From: Methylophilus glucosoxydans
GTDB lineage: Bacteria > Pseudomonadota > Gammaproteobacteria > Burkholderiales > Methylophilaceae
DNA length: 64,000 nt
NCBI RefSeq assembly: GCF_042676145.1
Contig: NZ_JBHTJW010000002.1
Span: 1,240,001 to 1,304,000, forward strand
Direction of reading: 5' to 3'
The notes below the pieces were generated by a model. It did not search any database, was not told the origin of the DNA, and was given only the letters and a program-made list of their open reading frames with translations. This document shows, piece by piece, positions 25,274-34,772 of the stretch. Position numbers and translations under genes: made by a program. Positions within the stretch are counted from its first letter, which is position 1. Each line of letters starts with the position of its first letter.

Positions 25274-26395
25274 TCAGTTTTTAGGGGTGACCTCGGCAGC
25301 CATTTCAGCTTCTTCATCAGCAGGAATGACCAGAATAGGTTTGGAGGAGTGGTCACTGATCCAGGTTTGATGGGTTTGGTTGGCGCTTGCGGACAAGCTA
25401 AAACCTAAAAATGAGAGCGGGTCACAAATCAATGCTCTTATTTTGCTGGCGTGTTCGCCTATGCCTCCTGTAAACACCAATGCATCAATGCCGCCTGCTT
25501 TCGCGGCATAACTTCCTATCATGGCACGCACGCTACAGGCAAAGTAATCCAGCGCAAATTTTGCAGCAGGGCTATCGCTGTCCAGCAGCGTTTGCATGTC
25601 GCTGCTTTCGCCATTGGAGAGGGCGTGCAGGCCACTTTGGTGAAAAATCAAATCCTCCAGTTGCCCGCTGTTCAACTGATTTGCGAGTGCCAGCATCACG
25701 CCGGGATCAAGGTCGCCACTACGCGTCGCCATCGGGATGCCGCCCGCTGTGCTATAGCCCATACTGGTATCCACTGATTGCAGGTTTTCAAGGAGGCAGA
25801 CACTGCATCCGCTGCCAAGATGGGCCACAACGATACGGCCTTGCGTGATCGTATGGTCCAGCAATCCAGGTAGCTGCTTGGCGATATGCGCATAATTCAA
25901 GCCATGAAAGCCAAATCGACGTAGCTGCGCTGATTCGGGGATGGCGTAGCGGTATGCCAATGCAGGCAGGTTGTAATGAAAACCGTTGTCAAAACATGCC
26001 CACTGCGACAGTCGGGGGTGGGCAGAATAGTGAGTTGCACAAAGCCTGACCCCCAACAAGTTGAGTGGGAGATGTAAGGGTGCGAACGAAATCAGTTTTT
26101 CAAGACGATCTTGTTCTTCCACTGTCAGTAAACGCGCCGTGTCCTCAATATGGCCGCCAAACACAAAACGGTGCGCGATACGGGTTGGGCGGGCAGCCCC
26201 CAACTCTGCAAAAAGCTGTTTAAATGCAGACTCAAAGCCCTCTATGACGGGAAGGTTTGGGTCGATACGATAATGGTAATTCTGGCGGGCTTTGTCGGAT
26301 GCAAAGTAGGCCGCTTTGAGGCTGGACGAGCCACAGTTGATCACCAGTAAAGACTGGTCATCATTCAACATGTTTTGTGTGTTTACTTCTGCCAT
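25274..26395 (-). CDS. ackA: Acetate kinase, divergent phosphoketolase-linked type
   Basis: 373 residues from the ATG at 26395; an in-frame GTG lies at 26401. ASKHA fold: VINCGSSSLKAAYF, AHRFVFGG, FGFHGLNYAHI, HLGSGCSVCLL, TRSGDLDPG and VFTGGIGEHASKIR. Several usually strict positions differ: FDNGFH for FDTAFH, and GSG for GNG in the phosphate loop. It is about 25 residues shorter than typical AckA. It should convert acetyl phosphate from phosphoketolase plus ADP to acetate and ATP. Its start overlaps the end of xfp by 13 bp, so translation is coupled. Confidence 0.88.
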   Translation of the reverse strand: MAEVNTQNMLNDDQSLLVINCGSSSLKAAYFASDKARQNYHYRIDPNLPVIEGFESAFKQLFAELGAARPTRIAHRFVFGGHIEDTARLLTVEEQDRLEKLISFAPLHLPLNLLGVRLCATHYSAHPRLSQWACFDNGFHYNLPALAYRYAIPESAQLRRFGFHGLNYAHIAKQLPGLLDHTITQGRIVVAHLGSGCSVCLLENLQSVDTSMGYSTAGGIPMATRSGDLDPGVMLALANQLNSGQLEDLIFHQSGLHALSNGESSDMQTLLDSDSPAAKFALDYFACSVRAMIGSYAAKAGGIDALVFTGGIGEHASKIRALICDPLSFLGFSLSASANQTHQTWISDHSSKPILVIPADEEAEMAAEVTPKN

Positions 26396-28755
26396 TGCCA
26401 CTCATCCTCTTCAGGCATATCCACGCCATGCTCATAGGCGTATTCACAGCAGGCGAGCTGGCGGTTCAGGAGTTCCTCTTGCACATGGGCACCGATATTG
26501 CGTAGGCCGGGGATACGGTAAATGGCCTCAATCGCCAGGCTGAAACGGTCAATCTTATTCTGGATGGCCAGTTCCAGCGGTGTGTTGATACTGCCTTTTT
26601 CGCGATAGCCCCTCACGTGCAGGTTGGCGTGATTGGCGCGCCGGTAAGTGAGCCTGTGAATCAGGTAGGGGTAGCCGTGGAAATTGAACAAGATGGGTTT
26701 GTCCGTGGTAAACAGGCGGTCAAACTCCTTATCGGATAAGCCATGCGGATGCTCGCTATCCGGTGTCAATTTATATAAATCGACGACATTGATAAAACGG
26801 ATTTTGAGCGCAGGGAAGTGGTGCATGAGCAGCTGGGTGGCCGCAAGCGCTTCCTTGGTAGGAATGTCACCCGCACATGCCATAATCAAGTCGGGTTCGC
26901 TGCCCGCGTCGCTGCTGGCCCAGTCCCAAATCCCCAGCCCTTTTGTACAATGGATAGTCGCACTTTCAATATCCAGATACTGAAGGTGTTTTTGTTTGTC
27001 GCAGACAATCACATTAATGTAATCTGTGCTGCGCAAACAGTGGTCAGCCACAGAGAGCAGGCAGTTGGCATCGGGGGGTAAATAAATACGGGTAATTTCC
27101 GGACTTTTGTTAACCACAAGGTCTAGAAAGCCTGGGTCTTGATGCGTGAAACCATTATGATCTTGTCGCCAGACAGTAGAAGTAATCAATAAATTCAAAG
27201 AAGAAACCGGCACACGCCAACTGACTTTTTTTGACATATCCAGCCATTTGGCATGCTGATTGAACATAGAGTCGATCACATGTACGAATGACTCATAAGT
27301 GGATAAGAAACCATGCCTGCCTGTTAGCAGGTAACCTTCCAGCCAACCTTCTAGCGTGTGCTCAGACAAATACTCCATGACTTTGCCATCTGCCGCCAGC
27401 TCGCCACCATCGTCATCCTCAGGCAATCTATCAGCCAGCCAGGTCTTTTTACTGGCGGTGTACACGTCTTGCAGCTTGTTCGAGCTGGTTTCATCAGGCC
27501 CAAATACGCGAAAATTGTTGGGGTTGGCCGATAGCACGTCGCGCAGCATGCAACCCAGCGGTTGCGTATTGGAGTGGAGGGCACCTTCTGCCCGTGATGC
27601 CATGACCGCATACTGGCGGTAGTCTGGTAAAGCCAGCGGTTGGCGTAACAGTCCGCCATTGGCATGCGGATTGGCACTCATGCGACTGGTGCCGCGAGGG
27701 GCTAACTCAGCCAGCTCAGGCAATAGGCGCCCCTCTGCATCAAATAAGCTTTCAGGTTGATAGCTGCGCAACCACGATTCCAATTGCGCAAGATGCTCAG
27801 GGTTCTCTGCAGGTTTGCTGATTGGCACTTGATGCGCGCGCCAGCTGTTTTCCACTTGATGCCCATCCACCGTTTTGGGGCCAGTCCAGCCTTTGGGGCT
27901 GCGTAACACAATCATTGGCCAGCGAGGGCGGCTGGTATCATTTTTGGTTCTCGCGTTTTGCTGGATATCCTTAATTGACTTAATAGAGGTTTCAAGGGCT
28001 TGCGCCATCTCCTGATGCATGCGCTCGGGATCATTCCCCTCCACAAAAATAGGTGTCCAGCCATAGCCCTTGAGCAACTCTTCCAGTTCCTGGTGTGATA
28101 TCCGCGCCAATACGGTGGGATTGTTAATTTTGTAGCCATTGAGATGCAATACCGGTAACACCGCCCCATCTCGAATAGGGTTTAGGAACTTGTTTGAATG
28201 CCATGCGGTGGCTAAGGGGCCAGTCTCCGCCTCACCATCACCGACCATCACAGCGACCAATAAATCCGGATGATCGAACGCAGCCCCAAAGGCATGCGAA
28301 AGGCTATACCCCAGTTCACCGCCTTCATGAATGGAACCCGGCAATTCAGGCGTGCAATGGCTGCCAAATCCACCCGGGAAAGAAAAGTCTTTAAACAAAT
28401 TGCGCATACCGAGTTCAGTTTGCGCTTTGTCGGGATAAATTTCGCTGCAAGTGCCTTCCAAATAGACGGGCGCCAGTACACCGGGTGCGCCGTGCCCGGG
28501 ACCGGCGATAAAAATCGCATTCAAATCATATTTTTTGATCATGCGATTGATGTGGATATAAGTAAAACTCAATCCTGGACTGGAACCCCAATGGCCTAAT
28601 GGACGTTGCTTGATATGACAAGCTTCCAGCGGTTTTTTTAACAGCGGGTTTTCCTGCAAGTAAATCATCCCCGCAGCCAAATAATTACACGCCGACCAAT
28701 AACGATTGATGCATTTCAGCTCATGCTCGTCCATTAAAACCATGTGTTTAGACAT
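26383..28755 (-). CDS. xfp: Xylulose-5-phosphate/fructose-6-phosphate phosphoketolase
   Basis: 790 residues from the ATG at 28755 (GAGAGG upstream); an alternative in-frame ATG lies at 28785. The thiamine-diphosphate enzyme motifs are intact: PLGHWGSSPGLSF, IAGPGHGAPG, the ThDP/Mg motif GDGEAETGPLATAWHSNKF and HLNGYKINNPT. It cleaves xylulose-5-P (and usually fructose-6-P) with phosphate to acetyl phosphate plus glyceraldehyde-3-P or erythrose-4-P. In a RuMP organism both substrates are abundant, so this bypass yields C2 units and, with acetate kinase, ATP. An Fnr-type site lies 64 bp upstream. Confidence 0.95.
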   Translation of the reverse strand: MSKHMVLMDEHELKCINRYWSACNYLAAGMIYLQENPLLKKPLEACHIKQRPLGHWGSSPGLSFTYIHINRMIKKYDLNAIFIAGPGHGAPGVLAPVYLEGTCSEIYPDKAQTELGMRNLFKDFSFPGGFGSHCTPELPGSIHEGGELGYSLSHAFGAAFDHPDLLVAVMVGDGEAETGPLATAWHSNKFLNPIRDGAVLPVLHLNGYKINNPTVLARISHQELEELLKGYGWTPIFVEGNDPERMHQEMAQALETSIKSIKDIQQNARTKNDTSRPRWPMIVLRSPKGWTGPKTVDGHQVENSWRAHQVPISKPAENPEHLAQLESWLRSYQPESLFDAEGRLLPELAELAPRGTSRMSANPHANGGLLRQPLALPDYRQYAVMASRAEGALHSNTQPLGCMLRDVLSANPNNFRVFGPDETSSNKLQDVYTASKKTWLADRLPEDDDGGELAADGKVMEYLSEHTLEGWLEGYLLTGRHGFLSTYESFVHVIDSMFNQHAKWLDMSKKVSWRVPVSSLNLLITSTVWRQDHNGFTHQDPGFLDLVVNKSPEITRIYLPPDANCLLSVADHCLRSTDYINVIVCDKQKHLQYLDIESATIHCTKGLGIWDWASSDAGSEPDLIMACAGDIPTKEALAATQLLMHHFPALKIRFINVVDLYKLTPDSEHPHGLSDKEFDRLFTTDKPILFNFHGYPYLIHRLTYRRANHANLHVRGYREKGSINTPLELAIQNKIDRFSLAIEAIYRIPGLRNIGAHVQEELLNRQLACCEYAYEHGVDMPEEDEWQWQK

Positions 28756-28818
28756 ATGCGCAACCCTCTCGTTTTCACTGATCATTTGAGTAGTATGTCA
28801 CTCACCATGGCAAATGGT

Positions 28819-28832
28819 TTGGTATAAATCAA
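28819..28832 (-). promoter_or_regulatory. Fnr/Anr-type box upstream of xfp-ack
   Basis: TTGGTATAAATCAA matches TTGAT-N4-ATCAA at 9 of 10 positions; read on the minus strand it is TTGATTTATACCAA. It is 64 bp before the xfp start. A matching regulator is encoded at 45659-46450. Confidence 0.65.
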
Positions 28833-28904
28833 AAGAAAGTATTTTGGAGTAGGAATGCAGGCGCTTATGTTGCGCCGCAGGTGCGAAGATTAACGGCGTG
28901 CAGC

Positions 28905-28947
28905 GGGGTCAGAGTAAAAGTGAGATTTTTCTACTTTTACTTTGCCC
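28905..28947 (+). repeat. REP-like hairpin (GGGGTCAGAGTAAAAGT type)
   Basis: GGGGTCAGAGTAAAAGT pairs with ACTTTTACTTTGCCC; the central nine base pairs (AGTAAAAGT/ACTTTTACT) are perfect. The GGGTCAGAGTAAAA core resembles REP sequences mobilised by RAYT (REP-associated tyrosine) transposases, but no transposase is in the window. Confidence 0.6.
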
Positions 28948-29001
28948 AATTATTCTAAGATTTATCTGTTCGTCGCTCACGTAACGAGGAGGTGGAACTT
29001 T

Positions 29002-29224
29002 ATGAAGGCTAAAGATTTTGAACAGCAGTTTGATGACGGGGTTGATATCACTGCTGCGCTGGATTTATCAAAAGCAACACGCGTCATGCAAGCGCAAAAA
29101 AGGGTGAATGTCGATTTTCCTACATGGATGATTGAGTCGCTTGACCGAGAGGCGTTACGGCTGGGCGTGACCAGGCTCAATTATTAAAGTATGGCTTGCT
29201 GAGCGTCTTGAAAAGTCATGCTAA
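29002..29224 (+). pseudogene. Frameshifted CopG-type antitoxin remnant
   Basis: Begins with a strong ribosome site (GAGGAGG) and ATG, encoding MKAKDFEQQFDDGVD, then VNVDFPTWMIESLDREALRLGVTR, the C-terminal half of CopG/ribbon-helix-helix antitoxins. After VTR the frame shifts: the open frame ends at TAA 29185-29187. The +1 frame continues with SIIKVWLAERLEK to 29224, the expected family ending. Net loss of 2 bases (or gain of 1) near 29176 explains it. No toxin gene is found on either side. A REP-like hairpin lies just upstream. The truncated product might still be made but would lack the final helix. Confidence 0.75.
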
Positions 29225-29309
29225 ACACTTTCAAACGAGTCTGCCCCCTTGCTCGAGTCTATCCCTCTGAGATTTGTTTGATCAAGGCTTATGCAAGTGA
29301 ATAGTCATT

Positions 29310-32300
29310 TTATTCATTCAACCCCTCCAGTTTTTTAGGCTGAAATTCATAACTCAACGTCACGAAAGCCGATCGCGGCGCACCTGTTCCTAGAAAGCTT
29401 GCTCCTTGCCAATCAGCACTGTTGTAGTTAAAACCACTTTCCCCAATGACCCCGCGAATAGATGGTGAGAAAGCGTTGAGTCCCAAACGCCCTGCGCTCG
29501 CATACTGTTCGTTAAATAAATTATTGACACGCAAACCTAGCGTCCATTCAGGGCTGATTTTGTAGGTGGTGTTGAGATTAAATACCGCATAACCATCTGT
29601 CTTACCTTCACCAAAGTCAGCACGCTGGACCGTACAGACGGTATTACCGTTATTACAAAATGGCCCGGTGATGGGTGATGCAGGTCCGGCGCGGTGTTTA
29701 TTATTTTCATTACCACGAATAAATGCCTCAGAATGCACAACCGCATTCAGGCCTACGCGCCAGTTACTGGTAATGTCGTAAGCGAAATTTGCGTTAAGGT
29801 TATGTAATGCAACACCTGGCATGCGATCGCCAGGACTCACAGTGATTTGTTGATAAGTCCCTACACCTGTCTGGCTATTAATATCGTAAACATTGCCAGC
29901 ACTACTGTTATGCGCACTTGCAAGCTTAAATCTAGACTGAAAGGTTGCATCTGTCAGCGCATAGTTCACCCCCCAAGTGGCCTTACCCCATTTACCCTTG
30001 AGGCCCATTTCAAGACCTTGCCGGCGGGTATCGCCAATATTCTGGAAATAACTGGCGGTCGCATTCACCGCAACAAAATAAATATCATCTGTGAGGTCGG
30101 TACGATAAAGCGCAGCGTTCCATTCAATATTGTCAGTTAATTGACCACGGGCACCAATTTCGAAACTGGTTGATCGAACCTGCTTGAGATAAGGGTCGCC
30201 AGAGAGGGCTCCAGGTAGATTACATACCCGCTGTTCGGCCAAAGAACGTGGGCGACCATCTGAGAGAGGTGTGGGGTCATAAGCACAACCCAATTCGATG
30301 ACGGTAGGTGTGCGGGCACCGCGCCCCATGTTGGCATAAACATTCAAATCATCGCGCGCTTGCCATGTCGCACCGATTGAAGGGTTAAAAGAACGATATT
30401 TAAACTTCTCTACTTCTGGCGGACGCAATGCAGCAGTATTTTGTCCAAATTGATCTATATTTGCCAATGATTCATTGAATAAAACAATATAGTCATCCAA
30501 CCCGTTGGGGCATTCATTTGCATCTACAATGCCATCATTGTCAGTATCTGGGCAAAGCGCTGGAAGATTTAGGATATTAAGAATACGGTTGATATCACCG
30601 AACGAACTTAATCGATTAACCGCTAAGGCATTATTCACATAGGTACGGTTGTAACGTGCAGAGAAAGTGAAGTTAAGTTTTTCTGTAGGGGACCATGTTT
30701 CACTTAAATACAAACTTTTAGTGAGCGAATCGCCCGTAAAATCATTGAGCGGAAAACCACGTTCTGGACTATTCGCAAAATACTCCCAACCCAATAAATT
30801 AGGTGCCACATAGCCACGCCGATTTGCATCTAGCAGCCCCAAATACTGCTTGCTGTAGTAATCACTATCAGATTTATCTAGAGAAGCACCCACCATAAAC
30901 TTATGCTTGTCTAGATTCCAGTTAAACTGTAATGAAGCCCCTTTACCCAGCTGCTCTACTTCTGTATCAGTAAAAATGGCGGTAGGGGTGCCCTCAATGT
31001 ACCCGGTTTCGGTTCCGCCTCCAGCGCCGAATTTGCCATCACGAGCAATACCCTGCCCATTGGCACCTACTACAACAGGGGAGAATGTTGGAAATTGCCC
31101 CACTCCAGTAATACCATCGATAGGTGTCCCTGCTACGTTAGCAGTATTAACTGTAGTTAACTCCCAATAATCATGATAAAAGCCATCTGCATCCGTGTAG
31201 GCACCCAATATTATCCCGCCCACATCCCTGTTTACTCCAGTGTATTGGAATGAAGGGCTCCCGGTACCAGCATGCACACCGCTTGAGACTGTCCCCGTTG
31301 AGTTATTTGTAGCAACAATCACACCTCTATTTTCAAATTGCTCTCTAACTAGCGCGGCATACTCTGGTGTCACGGCAGCATTAAAAGCATCTGGAACGTT
31401 TGACTTTTCACCAAAGTTATCCGAGTCTTTTCGGGGGTCATAAATCCAGTTCCATACTTTTGTTCCAGAACCATCCAAAGCGTCCACTTGCTTCTGATCG
31501 GTTACGAATTGTTTATTACCGTTAGCATCCACATAACTGGCTTGTTCTGCAAAACTTGTTCCGCGGACAAGGTCATCAGCACATCCTGTAGATAAATCAG
31601 TACATTCTGCTGTACCAATAATATTGTTTGAACCATCCCTAACATAAGCCAATGCTATGTTATTAGCACTTGCTGCGATGTTATAGGCATAGTTATTGTA
31701 ATCAGGCAGACCATCATTATTCACGTCAGGAAGACCCGGAAGTATTTGCCGGTTGTTGTCACGAACAGTTGCTTTTGCCGGCCCCTGAGAAGCGCCGCCA
31801 AAGTTCTCGTTAATGTCCGACATGTGACTAATACGTTTACTTTTGCGGTTATAAATTTGGGCAGAAATATTGAATGTGTCGGTGACATCCCAAATACCAC
31901 TTAACTGGAACTGGAAGAGATCATTTTTACTTTCATCGGGCGAGGTATACACCTGCTTAGGATTTTGATCGACCATTTGTTGCGGCAAAAGACCATTACC
32001 GGTTAATTTATTACCCGCGTATAGCCCAGAAAAACTTATTTTTGCCCGCTCACTTTGCCATTCAGCCTTACCAAACACCTGATTAACCTTACTTGGTGAA
32101 TTATCTCGCCAGCCATCTTCGAGAAAGAAGTTACCAGAAACAAAGCCAGCGACTACGCCATTATTATTACCTGCTGAAATCTGTAATTGTTTGCGACCAA
32201 ATGACCCTGCCAGCACTTCGGCGTCCAGCGTTTTGCCATCAAACCCGCTCTTTGTACGCATCGTTAATGCGCCACCTAGTGTCCCCAATCCATAAATTGG

Positions 32301-33086
32301 GTTTGAGCCTGGAATCATTTCCAAAGATGACAAAGCATTCATGGGAATCATGTCCCAGTTCACCACATCTCCAAACGGCTCGTTGACACGGATGCCATCC
32401 AAAAATACTGAAATCCCTTGAGCAGTGCCTATTTGCGGTGAGGCCGTAAAACCACGGTACTGCAAGTCCATCTGAAATGGATTGCTTTGATAGTCATTGA
32501 CTGTGACGGATTGCAGCTTTTGGTTCATCAAGTCAGTGATTGTTAGGGTATGCGCCTCTTTAATATCTTTGGCTGTCAGAGATTGCACATTGCCAGGAAT
32601 CTCTTCTTTCGTCAGTGCCAAACCAGGCATGGGGCCCACCTCGTAAAACTTCTTGGCGCGCACTTCGACTTTATCCAAATCAAGGCTGGTTTTTTCGTCT
32701 TTTAGCTCTTTGGCTGTTTTAGCTGAGGGTTGAATATAAAGGGTTGATTGGTTAAATTTGGCTTCAAGATTGCTGTTTGCCAACAATTTTTTAAATAGCT
32801 CTTTTGTCAGCATGGTACCGCTGATGGCGGGCGCTTTTTTGCCATCGACTAAAGCGTCATTGAATGTGATGTTGATACCAAGTTTTGTGCTGATGGCTTT
32901 TAAAGAGGCTGCTAGCGGCTGGCTAGGCAGATCGATTGAGATTGTGCGTGTAAAGAGTATTTCTTCTTCGGGTTGTGGCAGTTTGGTATTAAGTTCTGCT
33001 GCCCATAAAGGGTTGATCCAGGCAGGCTGGCTGCTAAAGCAGGCGGCGATGGCTGCGCCCAGAATCAATTTTTTTGGTGTATGCAT
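29310..33086 (-). CDS. TonB-dependent outer-membrane receptor with STN domain
   Basis: 1258 residues, very large for the family. Order: signal peptide (1-30), STN signalling domain (about 45-120, SIDLPSQPLAASLKAIS), TonB-box-like KVEVRAKK (139-146), plug (160-280, with VFLDGIRVNEPFGD and YGLGTLGGAL), then the beta-barrel ending in FVTLSYEFQ before a short tail. Putative extracellular loops contain DxDxDG-type calcium-binding motifs: DVNNDGLPD (454-462) and DTDNDGIVD (847-855), the latter between Cys845 and Cys859. The STN domain should signal to the adjacent FecR/ECF pair on ligand binding. Ligand unknown. Confidence 0.92.
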   Translation of the reverse strand: MHTPKKLILGAAIAACFSSQPAWINPLWAAELNTKLPQPEEEILFTRTISIDLPSQPLAASLKAISTKLGINITFNDALVDGKKAPAISGTMLTKELFKKLLANSNLEAKFNQSTLYIQPSAKTAKELKDEKTSLDLDKVEVRAKKFYEVGPMPGLALTKEEIPGNVQSLTAKDIKEAHTLTITDLMNQKLQSVTVNDYQSNPFQMDLQYRGFTASPQIGTAQGISVFLDGIRVNEPFGDVVNWDMIPMNALSSLEMIPGSNPIYGLGTLGGALTMRTKSGFDGKTLDAEVLAGSFGRKQLQISAGNNNGVVAGFVSGNFFLEDGWRDNSPSKVNQVFGKAEWQSERAKISFSGLYAGNKLTGNGLLPQQMVDQNPKQVYTSPDESKNDLFQFQLSGIWDVTDTFNISAQIYNRKSKRISHMSDINENFGGASQGPAKATVRDNNRQILPGLPDVNNDGLPDYNNYAYNIAASANNIALAYVRDGSNNIIGTAECTDLSTGCADDLVRGTSFAEQASYVDANGNKQFVTDQKQVDALDGSGTKVWNWIYDPRKDSDNFGEKSNVPDAFNAAVTPEYAALVREQFENRGVIVATNNSTGTVSSGVHAGTGSPSFQYTGVNRDVGGIILGAYTDADGFYHDYWELTTVNTANVAGTPIDGITGVGQFPTFSPVVVGANGQGIARDGKFGAGGGTETGYIEGTPTAIFTDTEVEQLGKGASLQFNWNLDKHKFMVGASLDKSDSDYYSKQYLGLLDANRRGYVAPNLLGWEYFANSPERGFPLNDFTGDSLTKSLYLSETWSPTEKLNFTFSARYNRTYVNNALAVNRLSSFGDINRILNILNLPALCPDTDNDGIVDANECPNGLDDYIVLFNESLANIDQFGQNTAALRPPEVEKFKYRSFNPSIGATWQARDDLNVYANMGRGARTPTVIELGCAYDPTPLSDGRPRSLAEQRVCNLPGALSGDPYLKQVRSTSFEIGARGQLTDNIEWNAALYRTDLTDDIYFVAVNATASYFQNIGDTRRQGLEMGLKGKWGKATWGVNYALTDATFQSRFKLASAHNSSAGNVYDINSQTGVGTYQQITVSPGDRMPGVALHNLNANFAYDITSNWRVGLNAVVHSEAFIRGNENNKHRAGPASPITGPFCNNGNTVCTVQRADFGEGKTDGYAVFNLNTTYKISPEWTLGLRVNNLFNEQYASAGRLGLNAFSPSIRGVIGESGFNYNSADWQGASFLGTGAPRSAFVTLSYEFQPKKLEGLNE

Positions 33087-33187
33087 CTGACTTCCCCGTT
33101 ACTTTTTGGCTTGTTATTGCCTTAATGCATGGGGAGTCAAAACCCTGATATGTTGATTGCAAAAAAATGTAATGATGTACGCTTGGT

Positions 33188-34171
33188 TTATTTGGCTACG
33201 GGGTACGTTTCTAGTTGAATACCTTCTGGGCTGCGGTGCACGCGGACATTTGCGATACGGGGCAGGGTGGCGATAAAGCTGTTGCTGTCTTTAATGGCGA
33301 CCACGGCGCTGATTTTTTCGCTGGAACGATCATCGCTGGTGACTGGTTGTTGCTGGTAGCGCGAGAGGGTTTCGGCGATTTCTGACAGCGATGCCTGATT
33401 AAATACCAAGGTGCCGCTAATAAAGCGGAAATAGTCCTGGGCGCTCACTTGTGGGCGAGCTTGTAGGCCGTGCTGGTTAATTTCAGCGACCTGGTTATTT
33501 TGCAGAATCAGCCCTTGCTGGTCTTGCTTGTCGAGCACTTGTACCTTGCCGTGATCGACACTCACACGCTCAAGTTGTTTGAGCTTGTTAACGGCAAAGC
33601 GCGTGCCCAGCACGGTGACTTTCAGGCGCTGGGTTTCTACCACAAAGGGGCGGTCGCGGTCTGGTTGCACTTCAAACACGGCTTCGCCTTGCAGCAGGTC
33701 AATGTGGCGCTGGTTGCGGTAGTACTTGATCTCGATGCGTGAGTTGGCGTTGAGTGTGACGAGGCTGCCATCGTCCAGCGTTTGCGTGGTGAGTTGGGCG
33801 GTAGTGGTCTGCGCGGCGAGTTGTAGCGTGGGCGTGCTTTGCCAAACCTGATACTGGTGTAGGCCTGCCCAGCCTATGCACAGCGCCGCGACCACGCCGG
33901 CCACCGTGCCTGCCAGTTTTTGCCTCGATTTTCTGCGCTCGCTTTGTTTGAAAAAAACATCGGCCTGTTTGGCCTGCGCCATGGTTTGCAGGTCGCCTAT
34001 GGAGTCTATGCCTTGCCAGGCGTCGCTGATGCTTGCATATTCCTGCTGGTGTAATGGGTGTTGCATCAGCCAGGCCTCAAACTGGCTACGCTCAGGCGCA
34101 TCGGGCGCTGCCTCTTGCATGCGGATAAACCAACGGGCAGCGGTTTCCGATATTTTTTTGTGAGCTGACAT
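33188..34171 (-). CDS. FecR-family anti-sigma/sigma regulator
   Basis: About 327 residues from the ATG at 34171; an in-frame GTG at 34195 would overlap the sigma gene. The N-terminal DUF4880 segment (ISETAARWFIRMQEAAPDAPERSQFEAWL) is cytoplasmic and binds the sigma factor. One membrane helix (TVAGVVAALCIGWAGL) follows, then a periplasmic FecR domain (LDDGSLVTLNANSRIEIKY, GEAVFEVQPDRDRPFVVET, VTVLGTRFAV). The C-terminus (FNQASLSEIAETLSRY) is the STN-interacting part. It relays receptor occupancy to the ECF sigma factor. Typical order sigma-fecR-receptor on one strand. Confidence 0.9.
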   Translation of the reverse strand: MSAHKKISETAARWFIRMQEAAPDAPERSQFEAWLMQHPLHQQEYASISDAWQGIDSIGDLQTMAQAKQADVFFKQSERRKSRQKLAGTVAGVVAALCIGWAGLHQYQVWQSTPTLQLAAQTTTAQLTTQTLDDGSLVTLNANSRIEIKYYRNQRHIDLLQGEAVFEVQPDRDRPFVVETQRLKVTVLGTRFAVNKLKQLERVSVDHGKVQVLDKQDQQGLILQNNQVAEINQHGLQARPQVSAQDYFRFISGTLVFNQASLSEIAETLSRYQQQPVTSDDRSSEKISAVVAIKDSNSFIATLPRIANVRVHRSPEGIQLETYPVAK

Positions 34172-34175
34172 GCGC

Positions 34176-34772
34176 TTATTTGAGAAACTGCTCACGGGCC
34201 GCGCGCAGGTCTAGCAAAGCGCGGATCAGATGCCGTTCGACCATATTCAGGCTGATGTGCATCTGCTCGGCGATGTCTTTTTGCGCGTAGCCTTCAATGC
34301 GGTACATGATAAACACCTGGCGGCATTTGGGCGGCAGGTCCTGAATGATTTGGGTCACGAGTTCCAAGCGCTGTTTGATATCAGCCAGGTGCTCAGCTGA
34401 CACCGTGACAGGCTCTTCAAGCTCTGCCTGTTGCTGATAGTTAGCAAAGTAGCTGTCTTTGCGGTATTGCTCCAGAATCAGGTTTTGCACGATGGTCCGC
34501 AGGTAGGCATGTGGTTCCTGGTTGCGGTGTGGGCTAGTGGTCAGGGCGAAACGTAAAAAGCCATCATGCAAAATATCTTTTGCATGATGCGGGCAAAGCG
34601 TTTTGCGACGGATGCCAGGAAGCAACGTCGTATATGCCCAATGTAGATTGATACCATGCCAGAACATGCGATACGCGATAAGGGGTTTTATAAACGGCAA
34701 AACACACGCAAAGATTGTTCCTGAATAAATATTGGGTAGGCTGGTGGCGGTAAATACTTGTTTCGCCTGCAA
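34176..34772 (-). CDS. ECF sigma factor, FecI-like
   Basis: Up to 198 residues. Region 2 is seen in HHAKDILHDGFLRFAL and AYLRTIVQNLILEQYRKD. Region 4 is LPPKCRQVFIMYRIEGYAQKDIAEQMHISLNMVERHLIRAL, with the helix-turn-helix. The N-terminus is uncertain: the first ~35 residues are unlike FecI, and the ATG at 34667 gives a more usual length. It should direct polymerase to the receptor promoter. The FecR gene begins 4 bp beyond its stop. Confidence 0.88.
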   Translation of the reverse strand: MQAKQVFTATSLPNIYSGTIFACVLPFIKPLIAYRMFWHGINLHWAYTTLLPGIRRKTLCPHHAKDILHDGFLRFALTTSPHRNQEPHAYLRTIVQNLILEQYRKDSYFANYQQQAELEEPVTVSAEHLADIKQRLELVTQIIQDLPPKCRQVFIMYRIEGYAQKDIAEQMHISLNMVERHLIRALLDLRAAREQFLK

